From the NCBI GenBank assembly GCA_028683435.1, contig JAQUIG010000015.1, positions 1 through 50,802 of the forward strand: a stretch of DNA of 50,802 nt, in the 5' to 3' direction. Below are positions 18,204 through 26,993 of this stretch, piece by piece. The position numbers and the translations under genes are program-made. This stretch comes from Desulfuromonadaceae bacterium (GTDB lineage Bacteria > Desulfobacterota > Desulfuromonadia > Geobacterales > Pseudopelobacteraceae). The notes beneath the pieces were generated by a model that did no database searches, was not told the origin of the DNA, and saw only the letters and a list, made by a program, of their open reading frames with translations. Within the stretch, counting starts at the first letter, position 1. Each line of letters starts with the position of its first letter.

Positions 18204-18239
18204 AGTTGTTTCAGCATTATACCGATCTGACCGTTCACG

Positions 18240-18262
18240 ACGCGCCCTCCGGCGCGTTTTTT
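18240..18262 (+). terminator. Intrinsic terminator in the panB leader (possible attenuator)
   Basis: Stem ACGCGCC (18240-18246), loop CTCC, GGCGCGT (18251-18257) and T-run to 18262. It lies after the tandem hairpins and only 20 bases before the panB ATG, with no space for a promoter between, so transcripts reaching panB must read through it. That fits control of panBCD by premature termination. Confidence 0.8.
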
Positions 18263-18282
18263 GTTTTTCGGGAGAATGTTCC

Positions 18283-19083
18283 ATGCGAAAGAAAATTACG
18301 ATACCAGAAATATTAAAAATGAAACAGAACCGCCAGCTCATTACGGCTCTGACCGCCTACGATTTCCCCTTCGCACGTCTTGTCGATGGCGGCGGAGTGG
18401 ATATCATACTGGTGGGCGATTCAGCCGGTGTTGTTGTGGCCGGGCACGATACGACCCTGCCGGTCACCATGGATGAGATGCTCTATCATCTGAGCGCGGT
18501 GAAACGTGCCGGACCCAAGGCTCTACTCGTTGTCGATATGCCCTTCATGTCGTACCAGACCGGCATCGAGGATGCCTGCCGCAATTGCGGCAGGATGATC
18601 AAAGAGGGGGGCGCCGAGGCGGTAAAGATTGAAGGCGGCAGCAATATGGCCCATGTCATTCGGGCCGTTTCAGCCATTGATATCCCGGTTATGGCGCACA
18701 TCGGCTTGACTCCGCAGTCGGTTCATCGTATGGGTGGGTACAAGGTCCAAGGGAGAAACGACCAGGCCGAGCGGATTAAGGATGATGCCTTTGCGGTACA
18801 GGATGCCGGTGCCTTTGCCGTTGTGCTGGAGGGGATACCGTCATCGCTGGCGGCAGAGATCAGTGCCGGGCTGACCATCCCGACGATCGGCATCGGTGCC
18901 GGTCCCTCCTGTGACGGCCAAGTGCTGGTGATCCACGACATCCTCGGACTCTGCGAAAAATATTCCCCCAAGTTCGTCAAGCGTTATGCCGATCTGGCAC
19001 CGCTGATCTCCGCTGCAGTCGAACAGTATGTCGCCGAAGTACGGAACGGCGAATTTCCAACAGAAGAGTATTCATTCAGCTGA
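18283..19083 (+). CDS. panB: 3-methyl-2-oxobutanoate hydroxymethyltransferase PanB
   Basis: First step of pantothenate synthesis: adds a hydroxymethyl group from methylene-tetrahydrofolate to 2-oxoisovalerate, giving ketopantoate. The 266-residue product is full length. Visible motifs are [13 protein letters not shown], the metal-binding VGDSAG, the EGGSNMA segment and AHIGLTPQS. The ATG at 18283, preceded by GGGAG, is chosen because a longer in-frame reading from 18139 would cross the leader terminator and hairpins. First gene of panB-panC-panD; the leader structure suggests regulation by a pathway metabolite or related signal. Confidence 0.97.
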   Translation: MRKKITIPEILKMKQNRQLITALTAYDFPFARLVDGGGVDIILVGDSAGVVVAGHDTTLPVTMDEMLYHLSAVKRAGPKALLVVDMPFMSYQTGIEDACRNCGRMIKEGGAEAVKIEGGSNMAHVIRAVSAIDIPVMAHIGLTPQSVHRMGGYKVQGRNDQAERIKDDAFAVQDAGAFAVVLEGIPSSLAAEISAGLTIPTIGIGAGPSCDGQVLVIHDILGLCEKYSPKFVKRYADLAPLISAAVEQYVAEVRNGEFPTEEYSFS

Positions 19084-19091
19084 GGAATTAT

Positions 19092-19943
19092 ATGAAGATA
19101 GTAAACAGTATAATGTGCATGCAGGCGATTGCGGTCTCCCCCGAACGTGGTGCGGGGCGCATATCTTTTGTCCCCACCATGGGGTATCTCCACGAGGGGC
19201 ACGCCTCCTTGCTGAGGGAGGGGCGCAAGCGGGGAGATCTGCTGGTACTCTCGATCTTTGTCAACCCGATCCAATTCGGGAAAAATGAAGATCTGGACAG
19301 TTATCCGAAAAACATGGAGCAGGACTGCCGGATTGCCGAAGCGTGCGGTGTTGACATCGTCTTCATCCCGACCGCAGCTGAGATGTACCCGGATGGTTTT
19401 CAAACCGGAGTGACCGTGCGAGATATTGCCCTGCCGCTCTGCGGCACGAGTCGTCCGGGGCACTTTGACGGCGTCGCAACGGTTGTCACCAAGCTGTTCA
19501 ATATTGTCCGTCCTGACGTGGCGCTCTTCGGCTGCAAGGATTATCAGCAACTGGCGGTTATACGCCGCATGACGGCGGATCTGAACATGCCGATTGAGAT
19601 CGTTGGTATGCCGATTGTACGCGAGGCGGACGGACTGGCGATGAGTTCGCGGAACGCCTATCTGTCCCCGTCTGAGCGGCAGAGTGCACTCTGCCTGTTT
19701 CGCGCCGTAACCCGTGCACGCGAACTTTTTGCAGCTGGAGAACGCTCAGTCGCTGTCCTGACCCGCGAAACGAGGGCTGTTATTGAACAGGAAGCTGCTG
19801 CCGCGGTTGACTACGTTGAGATCCGTGATGGCGCGACATTACATGAGCTGGAAGTTGCAGAGAGCAGCACCCTGCTGGCGCTGGCAGTGAAGATAGGACA
19901 GACCCGATTGATCGACAATACCGTATTTGGAGAGGAGTTGTAA
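19092..19943 (+). CDS. panC: Pantothenate synthetase PanC
   Basis: Condenses pantoate and beta-alanine with ATP to form pantothenate in the cytoplasm. The 283 residues are the normal size. ATP-binding HIGH-like motif is [13 protein letters not shown] near residue 28-40, followed by [17 protein letters not shown] and the KMSKS-like MSSRNAYLS. The start lies 8 bases after the panB stop with GAGG overlapping the junction, so the genes are co-transcribed and probably translationally linked. Confidence 0.97.
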   Translation: MKIVNSIMCMQAIAVSPERGAGRISFVPTMGYLHEGHASLLREGRKRGDLLVLSIFVNPIQFGKNEDLDSYPKNMEQDCRIAEACGVDIVFIPTAAEMYPDGFQTGVTVRDIALPLCGTSRPGHFDGVATVVTKLFNIVRPDVALFGCKDYQQLAVIRRMTADLNMPIEIVGMPIVREADGLAMSSRNAYLSPSERQSALCLFRAVTRARELFAAGERSVAVLTRETRAVIEQEAAAAVDYVEIRDGATLHELEVAESSTLLALAVKIGQTRLIDNTVFGEEL

Positions 19944-19945
19944 TC

Positions 19946-20341
19946 ATGCAGAGAATTATGTTGAAGAGCAAAATCCACCGTGCCACCGTCACCGGTGCCG
20001 ACCTGCACTACGAAGGGAGCGTTACCATCGATCGCGACCTTATGGATGCCGCTGATATCGTTTCCTACGAGAAGGTAGCGGTTTGGAATGTAACCAATGG
20101 CAGCCGCCTGGAAACCTACGCCATTGAAGGACAACGCGGTTCAGGGGTAATCTGCCTGAACGGTGCCGCGGCACGCTTGGTAGCCCCCAAGGATCTTGTG
20201 ATCATCGCCAGTTTCGTCAACATGGAAAATGCCGAGGCGGTAAAATATGAGCCCAAACTTGTGTTCGTGGATGAGCAGAATCATATGCTGCCGACGCGCA
20301 AGGAAGAAGGGGGACAGTCTAAACTGAAATGCGTGCATTAG
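19946..20341 (+). CDS. panD: Aspartate 1-decarboxylase PanD
   Basis: Makes beta-alanine from aspartate, the second substrate for PanC. Made as a proenzyme that cleaves itself at a Gly-Ser pair to create a pyruvoyl group; that pair is seen in YEGSVT at residues 24-25. The 131-residue length and the [11 protein letters not shown] opening are typical. It starts 2 bases after the panC stop, with the GAGGAG site inside the end of panC. With panB and panC this supplies the pathway from oxoisovalerate and aspartate to pantothenate. A strong terminator lies 38 bases downstream. Confidence 0.97.
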   Translation: MQRIMLKSKIHRATVTGADLHYEGSVTIDRDLMDAADIVSYEKVAVWNVTNGSRLETYAIEGQRGSGVICLNGAAARLVAPKDLVIIASFVNMENAEAVKYEPKLVFVDEQNHMLPTRKEEGGQSKLKCVH

Positions 20342-20379
20342 CAGGTTAGATTATAAGGGGTGATGTCAGAAGCGGAAAA

Positions 20380-20427
20380 GAGCAAAGAACAGGCGAAAAA
20401 CCTTGGTTTTCCGCCTGTTCTTTGCTC
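20380..20427. terminator. Shared terminator between panD and the ankyrin gene
   Basis: A 16-base perfect stem GAGCAAAGAACAGGCG (20380-20395) pairs with 20412-20427, extended inward by AAAACC/GGTTTT. It is placed between convergent genes. The T-run is better on the minus strand (TTTT after the stem), with only ATAATA on the plus strand, so it probably serves both but favours the ankyrin transcript. Confidence 0.78.
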
Positions 20428-20446
20428 ATAATATACCTGAGTTCGA

Positions 20447-20869
20447 TCAGGCTTTACCCGTTTTAGACCGCTCAGCCTTCTTCAGCAGTGCAGTCGCAAG
20501 CGGATGGTTGTTGTTTTCTGCATACATGCTGGCAGTCGTGCCGGGCGGCGTTTTAAGTGCCGGGTTTGCGCCACCGTCTAGCAGCGCCTGCACCGTCTGG
20601 TTACAGCCGTAGATGGCTGCCAACATCAGCGGTGTATGCTCTTCCCGATCGCGAGCATCAACATCAGCCCCTTTTTCCAGCAGCATCCTGACAATCTCGG
20701 TATGCCCGTTGGCGGCAGCATAGTGAAGGGGGGTTTTGCCTTTGTCGCTGCCGGCATTAACGCTGGCACCACGGTGCAGCAGGTCCCTGACAAAGTCCTT
20801 GAGCCCCTCCTTGGATGCACTGATCAGCGGGGTGTGGCCATGACGGTCTTTCTCATTCACGCTTTCCAT
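20447..20869 (-). CDS. Ankyrin-repeat protein
   Basis: Soluble protein of 140 residues made almost wholly of about four ankyrin repeats, with repeat cores such as GHTPLISASKEG, GKTPLHYAAANGHTEIVRML and EHTPLMLAAIYG spaced 33 residues apart. No signal peptide or membrane segment. Ankyrin repeats bind other proteins; the partner is unknown and the neighbours give no hint, as it is alone on its strand between panD and engB. AGGAGG lies upstream of the ATG at 20869. Confidence 0.9.
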   Translation of the reverse strand: MESVNEKDRHGHTPLISASKEGLKDFVRDLLHRGASVNAGSDKGKTPLHYAAANGHTEIVRMLLEKGADVDARDREEHTPLMLAAIYGCNQTVQALLDGGANPALKTPPGTTASMYAENNNHPLATALLKKAERSKTGKA

Positions 20870-21056
20870 CTGTGATTCCTCCTTTGAGTATGAATAACAA
20901 ACAGGGGCTAACTGCGCTTGTGGACAATACTCTCACTAAACCGGACAAAACCACCAAAGCAATAACACTGTTCCACCATATACCATACAACATTCGTAAA
21001 AACTACTGGCTAAATCATGACCGGGCGGATGAAAAGCTCCAGTTCAAATTAAGCGC

Positions 21057-21086
21057 TTGAATCATAGCGCTCACGGCTACTATAAT
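21057..21086 (+). promoter_or_regulatory. Candidate promoter of the engB operon
   Basis: TTGAAT (21057-21062), an 18-base spacer and a consensus TATAAT (21081-21086), 25 bases before the engB ATG. The rest of the gap from 20870 shows nothing else clear. Confidence 0.6.
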
Positions 21087-21110
21087 GCACCCTCCAAGGA
21101 GAGCATATCG

Positions 21111-21719
21111 ATGAATGTATTTCAGGCTGATTTCATAAAAAGTGCCGCAAAACCGAAAGATTATCCACCACCGGGGCTGCCGGAGGTGGCCTTTGTCGGG
21201 CGTTCCAACGTCGGCAAATCATCGCTGATCAACGTGCTGGCCGGACGTAAGGGGCTGGTGCGAACCAGTTCAACTCCCGGCCGGACACAGCTGATCAATT
21301 TTTTTGACATCAACGGCATCCTGACCCTGGTTGACCTTCCCGGTTACGGTTATGCCAAGGCGCCGCCGGCACTGCGCAAACAGTGGGGGCCGATGATCGA
21401 GTCATACCTTTCCATCCGGGAATCGCTCAAGGCGGTCGTGCTGATTCTCGACATCCGCCGGGAACCGTCTGATGGTGACCTGCAGATGCTGCGCTGGCTG
21501 GAAATGTACAATATCCCTCCCATTCTGGTAGTGACCAAGTGCGACAAGCTGTCGAAAAATGAACAGGCCAAGCAGAGGGGGATTATCGCTGCAGCGATCA
21601 AACGTGACAAGGGGATGTTGCTCCCTTTCTCGGCTCTCTCCAAAGAGGGGCGAAACGGCATCTGGGACGAGATCGGAAAAGTGCTGGAAGTCAATCTGAA
21701 GCCGGAAGTAAAATTATGA
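21111..21719 (+). CDS. engB: Ribosome biogenesis GTPase EngB (YsxC/YihA)
   Basis: Essential GTP-binding protein needed for assembly of the large ribosomal subunit. The 202-residue product has all G motifs: G1 GRSNVGKSS (about residues 31-39), G3 DLPGYG, G4 TKCDK and a G5-like SALS. The ATG at 21111 is chosen for the AAGGAGA site and family length over a longer in-frame reading. Its stop overlaps the folE2 start by four bases (ATGA). Confidence 0.96.
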   Translation: MNVFQADFIKSAAKPKDYPPPGLPEVAFVGRSNVGKSSLINVLAGRKGLVRTSSTPGRTQLINFFDINGILTLVDLPGYGYAKAPPALRKQWGPMIESYLSIRESLKAVVLILDIRREPSDGDLQMLRWLEMYNIPPILVVTKCDKLSKNEQAKQRGIIAAAIKRDKGMLLPFSALSKEGRNGIWDEIGKVLEVNLKPEVKL

Positions 21720-22522
21720 AAAAAGCCCCCTTACCTTCTGTCCAGGCTCCCATGCCGGATATGCAGAAACGCCCGGACAGCCGCCGTATTCCGATTGCCA
21801 AGGTCGGAGTCAAGGACATCACCTACCCGATCGTGGTGATGGACAAGAACCGTACCCTGCAGCATACGGTCGCGAAGATCAACATGTACGTCGATCTGCC
21901 GCATCAGTTCAAGGGTACCCACATGAGCCGCTTTGTGGAAATTCTCAACAAGTATCGCGAGCAGATCGCCCTTGACAAACTTGAGACGATTCTTGAAGAG
22001 ATGAAATCAAAACTCGGCTCGGAGAGCGCCCATCTCGAGATCCAGTTTCCCTATTTCATCGACAAGGCTGCGCCGGTTTCGGGCGCCAAGAGCCTGATGG
22101 AGTATACCTGTGAATTCAGCGCCTCCATGACGAGCACCCTTGATTTCGTACTCGGCATCAAGGTACCGCTCACCTCGCTCTGCCCCTGCAGCCGCGAGCT
22201 GTCCCGCTTTGGTGCCCACAACCAGCGCAGCATTATGACCGTGCGGGTGCGCTACCGGGACTTCATCTGGATCGAAGATCTCGTAGAACTGATCGAGCAG
22301 TGCGGCTCCAGTCCTCTCTATTCACTCCTTAAACGTGCCGATGAAAAGTTCGTCACCGAACAGGCCTATGAAAACCCGCGCTTTGTGGAGGATATGGTGC
22401 GAGAGGCCCATTCCCGCCTGGCGGCGCTCCCCAACATCACCTGGTTTTCGGTCGAGGCGGAGAATTTTGAATCCATCCACAACCATTCGGCCTACGCGGC
22501 GGTGGAGCTTGATCGTCGATGA
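21716..22522 (+). CDS. folE2: GTP cyclohydrolase FolE2 (type IB)
   Basis: Converts GTP to dihydroneopterin triphosphate, feeding tetrahydrofolate and queuosine-type deazaguanine synthesis. The 268 residues match the FolE2 family, not classical Fol[12 protein letters not shown] near the N-terminus, then the metal-ligand region SLCPCSRE with a conserved Cys (about residue 159) and GAHNQRS, and the HNHSAYA C-terminus. Overlaps the engB stop and its own stop overlaps the next start, both ATGA. In some bacteria folE2 is induced by zinc shortage; no Zur site is evident in this setting. Confidence 0.95.
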   Translation: MKKAPLPSVQAPMPDMQKRPDSRRIPIAKVGVKDITYPIVVMDKNRTLQHTVAKINMYVDLPHQFKGTHMSRFVEILNKYREQIALDKLETILEEMKSKLGSESAHLEIQFPYFIDKAAPVSGAKSLMEYTCEFSASMTSTLDFVLGIKVPLTSLCPCSRELSRFGAHNQRSIMTVRVRYRDFIWIEDLVELIEQCGSSPLYSLLKRADEKFVTEQAYENPRFVEDMVREAHSRLAALPNITWFSVEAENFESIHNHSAYAAVELDRR

Positions 22523-23148
22523 AAAAAGGGCTGATTGTCTTCGCCCGTGAGCCGATGCCGGGGCAGGTGAAAACGCGCCTTGCGGCGGACATCGGTAATC
22601 ATGCCGCCGCAGAGCTTTACGAAACCATGCTGCAGGATGTGCTGAAAACCGCCAGCCAACTGAGCGATGTCGATGCCGTTGTTTTCTGGGATTGTGAAGA
22701 AGAATCGTTACCCGTTCTGTCAGACAAGTACTGTTGCAGCTCCCGCCGCCAGAGCCTGGGAGACCTCGGACAGCGCATGCAGTGGGCGTTTGAGGAGATG
22801 TTTAAGAACGGTTACGGACTCTGCTGCATTATCGGCAGCGATGCTCCCGATCTGCCGTCATCATACATTCAGGACGCGTATATGCTGCTCTCGACGCAGC
22901 AGAGCAATGTCGTGCTTGGACCGTGTCTCGATGGCGGCTATTATCTGCTTGGGCTTCATCAGGTCTGGCCGCAGCTTTTTGTGAACATCCCCTGGAGTAC
23001 GGCTGATGTACTTGAACAGAGCCTGGCTGTGGCACAGGGGTCAGGGCTGACTGTATCCCTGCTGCCGGAATGGCAGGATATCGACACACTCGAAGATCTG
23101 CTTGCCTTTCAGGAGCGGAGCAGATTGACACTCGCAAGGAAAGTTTGA
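22519..23148 (+). CDS. TIGR04282/DUF2064-type glycosyltransferase-like protein
   Basis: Nucleotide-diphospho-sugar transferase fold, 209 residues. Characteristic motifs of this small family are FAREPMPGQVKTRLA at the N-terminus, IIGSDAPDLP in the middle (the metal-binding Asp region) and GPCLDGGYYLLG, with a C-terminal WQDIDTLEDL. The biological substrate of the family is not established. It is embedded in the engB-folE2-mqnB run by 4-base and 1-base overlaps. That places it with biosynthetic genes but does not define its job. Confidence 0.88.
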   Translation: MKKGLIVFAREPMPGQVKTRLAADIGNHAAAELYETMLQDVLKTASQLSDVDAVVFWDCEEESLPVLSDKYCCSSRRQSLGDLGQRMQWAFEEMFKNGYGLCCIIGSDAPDLPSSYIQDAYMLLSTQQSNVVLGPCLDGGYYLLGLHQVWPQLFVNIPWSTADVLEQSLAVAQGSGLTVSLLPEWQDIDTLEDLLAFQERSRLTLARKV

Positions 23149-23912
23149 TGCAACCAATCGTTATCATCGCCGCCGTGCCACGGGAGGTCGAGCTGCTGGA
23201 AAAAGCGCTTGAGCATTCTCGTCGTGTAAAAACCGGCGGTTTTGAGTATGTCGAGGGTACTATCGGTAATCTCCGTGCTGTTGTCTGTACCGGTGGGGTT
23301 GGAAAAGTTAATGCGGCGGCAGCGACCGCCGTCATGATCGATCGCTATCAGCCACAGCTTGTCATTAACATCGGCTGTGCGGGAGCGTATATCGGCAGCG
23401 GTCTTAACGTCGGCAATCTGGTCGTAGCAAGCGAGGAAGTTCTCGCAGATGACGGTGTAGCGACTGCGGATGGCTGGAAAGATCTCCGCTACATGGATCT
23501 CCCCTCCGTAGTAAATGGGGGAGGAAACACTTATAACCTGTTACCGCTTTCCCGACACGCGGCGGAAAAAGCGATGCAGCTGGCAGATTATTGCGGGGTT
23601 TTACTCATGCGCGGCCGCTTTAGCACCGTTTCAACCTGCAGTGGCACAAGCCGGTACGGTGCAGTGCTGTCCGGTCGCTGGAATGCGCTTGTTGAAAGCA
23701 TGGAAGGGGCGGCGGTGGCGCAGGTTTGTCTGCGCTGTGGCGTCGACTGCCTGGAAATCCGCGGGATCAGCAACATGGTGGAAGAGCGTGATCTGAAAAA
23801 GTGGGACATCCCGCAGGCCGCTGAAGCTGCCCAGCGTTTTGTGCTGAAATATCTTGAAGAGATGGACCGCCAGGGCACCGCACCGATCACCACATCAATC
23901 CCTGATTTTTAG
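23148..23912 (+). CDS. mqnB: Futalosine hydrolase MqnB
   Basis: Hydrolyses futalosine to dehypoxanthine futalosine and hypoxanthine in the alternative (futalosine) menaquinone pathway. The 254-residue product has the nucleoside phosphorylase-like fold: N-terminal IIAAVPREVELL, the VCTGGVGKVNAAAAT loop, INIGCAGAY, and the catalytic-region VESMEGAAVAQVC and RGISNMVEERD. The ATG at 23148 overlaps the previous stop as TGATG and has AAGGA upstream. Menaquinone is the main quinone of anaerobic respiration in Geobacter-like bacteria, consistent with the organism assignment. A generic MTA/SAH nucleosidase is a less likely reading. Confidence 0.9.
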   Translation: MQPIVIIAAVPREVELLEKALEHSRRVKTGGFEYVEGTIGNLRAVVCTGGVGKVNAAAATAVMIDRYQPQLVINIGCAGAYIGSGLNVGNLVVASEEVLADDGVATADGWKDLRYMDLPSVVNGGGNTYNLLPLSRHAAEKAMQLADYCGVLLMRGRFSTVSTCSGTSRYGAVLSGRWNALVESMEGAAVAQVCLRCGVDCLEIRGISNMVEERDLKKWDIPQAAEAAQRFVLKYLEEMDRQGTAPITTSIPDF

Positions 23913-23916
23913 CCGT

Positions 23917-24600
23917 TTAGCGCGTCCCGAAGATCGCGGTCCCGACCCGTACCAGAGTGGCACCTTCCTGGATAGCCGCTTCAAAATCGCCCGACATCCC
24001 CATGGAAAGCTCAGCCATCTCAACACCGGCAATCTGCTGCGCGGCAATTGCTTCGGCCAGCCGCCTGAGCTCGGCAAAATATGGACGCGCGGCTTCCGGG
24101 TCATCAAAGAAGGGGGGCATCGTCATCAGCCCCTTTACTTTGAGGTTAGGCAACAGGGCGCATTCACGCACCAGTTGAACCGTCGCGTTTTCAGTCGTAC
24201 CGGACTTGGTGGTTTCGCCGGAAAGGTTTACCTGAATCAGCACGTCGCAGCTCCTGCCGACTCTGCCCCACTGCCGGTCGATCTCCTGTGCAAGGGAAAT
24301 GCGGTCAACAGAATGGATCATCGCCACCTGACCGGCGATGTATTTGACCTTGTTGCTCTGCAGATGGCCGATAACATGCCACTGGACGGATTCATGCACC
24401 TCCGCCAGTTTCGTCACCAGCTCCTGGATATAATTCTCGCCGAAAAGCGTCTGCCCGGCACCGAATGCGGCGATGACATCTGCCGCCGGACGGGTCTTTG
24501 ACACCGCGACGAGACGGACGGAGGCAGGGTCGCGACCGGCCGCTTCAGCCGCGGCACGGATGCGCTCATTGATCCGGGCAAGATTGCCGCAGATCGTCAT
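23917..24600 (-). CDS. yggS: PLP homeostasis protein (YggS/PipY/PROSC family)
   Basis: Binds pyridoxal phosphate and helps balance vitamin B6 and amino-acid pools; no enzyme activity is known. The 227 residues form the alanine-racemase-like barrel. The PLP lysine lies in VAVSKT near residue 35; other motifs are [19 protein letters not shown] and the phosphate-binding SMGMSGDFE, followed by VRVGTAIFG. Its ATG overlaps the maf stop as ATGA. Convergent with mqnB with only a few bases between, so no terminator fits there. Confidence 0.96.
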   Translation of the reverse strand: MTICGNLARINERIRAAAEAAGRDPASVRLVAVSKTRPAADVIAAFGAGQTLFGENYIQELVTKLAEVHESVQWHVIGHLQSNKVKYIAGQVAMIHSVDRISLAQEIDRQWGRVGRSCDVLIQVNLSGETTKSGTTENATVQLVRECALLPNLKVKGLMTMPPFFDDPEAARPYFAELRRLAEAIAAQQIAGVEMAELSMGMSGDFEAAIQEGATLVRVGTAIFGTR

Positions 24601-25202
24601 GGGACGATCTGCTCCATGGCCTTCATGGTCTGCAATACTTCATACAGTTCCGTCATCGGCAGGCCGATCACATTGGTGTATGAACCGCTGATCGAGCGGA
24701 CAAAATGCACCGCGCCACCCTGGATCGCATAGGCCCCGGCCTTGTCCATCGGACAGCCGGTGGCGATATACGCAGCAATTTCTTTTTCTTCCAAGGTTTT
24801 GAAAGTCACTTCCGTGCAAACGCTGCGGCTGATGTGGACCCCGCTGACCTTGTCAAAAACCGTAAAACCGGTGATGACCTCATGATCCCTGCCGGAGAGA
24901 CCGGACAGCATCCGCATCGCATCGGCTGCATCGGCCGGTTTGCCGAGAATGGCGCCATCCAGTGCAACAATCGTGTCGGCCCCGATGAAGAAACGGCCGG
25001 CGTTTGTCGCCGCCACCGCATCGGCCTTTTCGCGTGAAAGGCGCATGACATGGTCGGGTGGCGCTTCCCCCGGCAGGACATCTTCACAGATATCAGCCGG
25101 TACAACAGTGAACTGAATGCCGGCCAGCGCCATCAGTTCGGTGCGGCGGGGCGAGGCCGACGCCAGAATTATCGTATCACCGTTATTTCCCATCAGCAGC
25201 AT
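24597..25202 (-). CDS. maf: Maf-family nucleotide pyrophosphatase
   Basis: Hydrolyses non-canonical or modified nucleoside triphosphates (dTTP/UTP-type or m7GTP/CTP-type in studied members). The 201-residue product has the N-terminal ILASASPRRTELM, the GADTIVALDG motif, the SREKA segment and C-terminal DKAGAYAIQG and NVIGLP. The ATG at 25202 has GAGG upstream; an ATG at 25193 is possible. It overlaps the end of the upstream membrane-protein gene by about 20 bases and the start of yggS by four, so all belong to one transcript. Confidence 0.93.
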   Translation of the reverse strand: MLLMGNNGDTIILASASPRRTELMALAGIQFTVVPADICEDVLPGEAPPDHVMRLSREKADAVAATNAGRFFIGADTIVALDGAILGKPADAADAMRMLSGLSGRDHEVITGFTVFDKVSGVHISRSVCTEVTFKTLEEKEIAAYIATGCPMDKAGAYAIQGGAVHFVRSISGSYTNVIGLPMTELYEVLQTMKAMEQIVP

Positions 25203-25491
25203 CTTTCCGCGCCTCGTCAGCGGCGCTCTTGCGTCGCGTTTCACGCTCTTCAAGCGCTTTATGCTCGGCTTCCATCTCCTGCCAGTGCTTTGTCCAGTCC
25301 TTCTTGCGGACCATATAGAGCACAAACACCCCGGGAATGATAACGCATCCCCAGAAAATATTCATGGTGGTACCGTTGGCTATCCCATAGACCAGTGAGG
25401 CGATACCCATCAGCAGCAGAAATGCTTCTATCGACAGGATACGCCCTATCAGCGACGCTTTCTGAATCTCTTTTTGCGGGTCATGCGGCAT
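25183..25491 (-). CDS. Small two-helix membrane protein of unknown function
   Basis: I do not recognise a family. 102 residues: a polar N-terminus, two adjoining hydrophobic segments (about residues 20-37 and 42-60), then a highly charged C-terminal tail rich in Glu, Lys and Arg (about 62-102) that looks helical. The positive residues after the second segment suggest both termini are cytoplasmic. The start overlaps the end of the FAD oxidase gene by 11 bases and the end overlaps the start of maf, so it is well framed by real genes. That and the clean membrane pattern support it as coding. Confidence 0.72.
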   Translation of the reverse strand: MPHDPQKEIQKASLIGRILSIEAFLLLMGIASLVYGIANGTTMNIFWGCVIIPGVFVLYMVRKKDWTKHWQEMEAEHKALEERETRRKSAADEARKDAADGK

Positions 25492-26881
25492 CTGATTTTT
25501 CCTCCCAGGGAAACATTTTACCTGGATTTAGTATATTTTTCGGATCAAGGGCAGCTTTGATCGCTTTCATGGCGGCGATCTGGTCGGGAGACAGTTCCAG
25601 CTCGATATAGGGCGCCTTGGAGAGCCCGACCCCATGTTCACCCGACATGGTGCCGTTCAGATCCAGCGCAGCCTGGAACACATCCCGGATCGCCAGGTGC
25701 GCCTTTTCATCCATGCCGGGAATATCCTTGTCTACCATGATATTGACATGGATATTGCCGTCACCGGCATGGCCGAAGTTGACGATCGGGATGTCATACC
25801 TGGCCTGAATTTTTTCGATGGCGCGGATGATGTCGGGCACCTTGCTGCGCGGCACGACGACATCCTCATTATATTTGGTCGGGTTGATATCCCGCAGTGA
25901 TGGCGAAACCAGCCGCCGCACCCGCCACAGCTCTTCCGATTCGGCCGCATCCCTCGCCGCCCGGAACTGCACGAGCCCCAGCGGCTTGATCAGTTCATGG
26001 ATCCGCGCCGCCTGTTTTTCGATCAGATCACGGTCACCGTCCACCTCGATCAGCAGCACCGCCCTCCCCTCCGGCGGAACCCCCAGATTGAAGCGCCGCT
26101 CGACGCATTGCAGGGTGGCATAGTCCATGAATTCGAGCGTAGTCGGAATGATCTTGTTGCCGATGATCGTCGAGACCGCCTTGGCGGCACCGTCGATCGA
26201 GTCGAAAATCGTCAGCATCGTTTTCTTGGCATCCGGAAAGGGGAGAATCTTGAAGATGATCTTGGTGATGACCCCCAGTGTACCTTCGCTGCCGCAGAGG
26301 AGACGGGTCATGTCGTAACCGACCACCGCCTTGTAGGTTTCTCCGCCGGTGCGGATAATTTCGCCGGTCGGCAGCACGACTTCGAGTCCCATGACAAAGT
26401 CACGGGTGACACCGTACTTGACACAGCGCGGCCCCCCGGCGTTTTCGGCGACATTGCCCCCCAGGGTTGAAAACTTGAGCGAAGCGGGGTCAGGAGGATA
26501 GAAGAAGCCGAGCTTTTCGACCGCTATCTGGAACTGCTCCGTTACGACACCGGGTTCGACCTCGGCAATCAGGTTTTCGGTATCGATTCGCAGGATACGG
26601 TTCATGCGGGTCGTCACCAGCACGACCCCGCCCCCCTTCGGAAGAGAGCCCCCGGTAAAGCCGCTGCCGGCGCCGCGCGGGAAAACCGGAAAACCCTCCA
26701 GGTTTGCCAATTTAAGAACGGCAGAGACCTCCTCGGCATTGGCCGGGTGAACGACCGCATCGGGGAGAAACTCCATCTGAGTAGCGTCATAGCCGTAGCA
26801 GATCATATCATGTTTGCTGGTCGCTATATTGTCGGCGCCGACTATAGTCGTCAGTTCCTTTATCAAATGTGCTTCAAGCAT
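25481..26881 (-). CDS. FAD-linked oxidase, GlcD/D-lactate dehydrogenase-like
   Basis: Flavoprotein of 466 residues that oxidises a 2-hydroxy acid such as glycolate or D-lactate. The FAD-binding (PCMH-type) half has VFPRGAGSGFTGGS and the DPASLKFSTLGGNVAENAGG loop (about residues 130-150); the C-terminal cap has NFGHAGDGNIHVN and the SGEHGVGLSK signature. These match the GlcD subunit family. No GlcE or iron-sulfur GlcF partner is adjacent, so the electron acceptor is unknown. An AAAGGA site precedes the ATG at 26881. First gene of the run leading to yggS. Confidence 0.93.
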   Translation of the reverse strand: MLEAHLIKELTTIVGADNIATSKHDMICYGYDATQMEFLPDAVVHPANAEEVSAVLKLANLEGFPVFPRGAGSGFTGGSLPKGGGVVLVTTRMNRILRIDTENLIAEVEPGVVTEQFQIAVEKLGFFYPPDPASLKFSTLGGNVAENAGGPRCVKYGVTRDFVMGLEVVLPTGEIIRTGGETYKAVVGYDMTRLLCGSEGTLGVITKIIFKILPFPDAKKTMLTIFDSIDGAAKAVSTIIGNKIIPTTLEFMDYATLQCVERRFNLGVPPEGRAVLLIEVDGDRDLIEKQAARIHELIKPLGLVQFRAARDAAESEELWRVRRLVSPSLRDINPTKYNEDVVVPRSKVPDIIRAIEKIQARYDIPIVNFGHAGDGNIHVNIMVDKDIPGMDEKAHLAIRDVFQAALDLNGTMSGEHGVGLSKAPYIELELSPDQIAAMKAIKAALDPKNILNPGKMFPWEEKSDAA

Positions 26882-26993
26882 GGGTGATCCTTTCTGTGAA
26901 GATTCAGCAGATTAAGATACATGATATGCCGGCATCTCTGCAAGGCCGTTTTGTGGACAGGTCAACCCGATTGTGTAAATAGGTTTTATCGGT

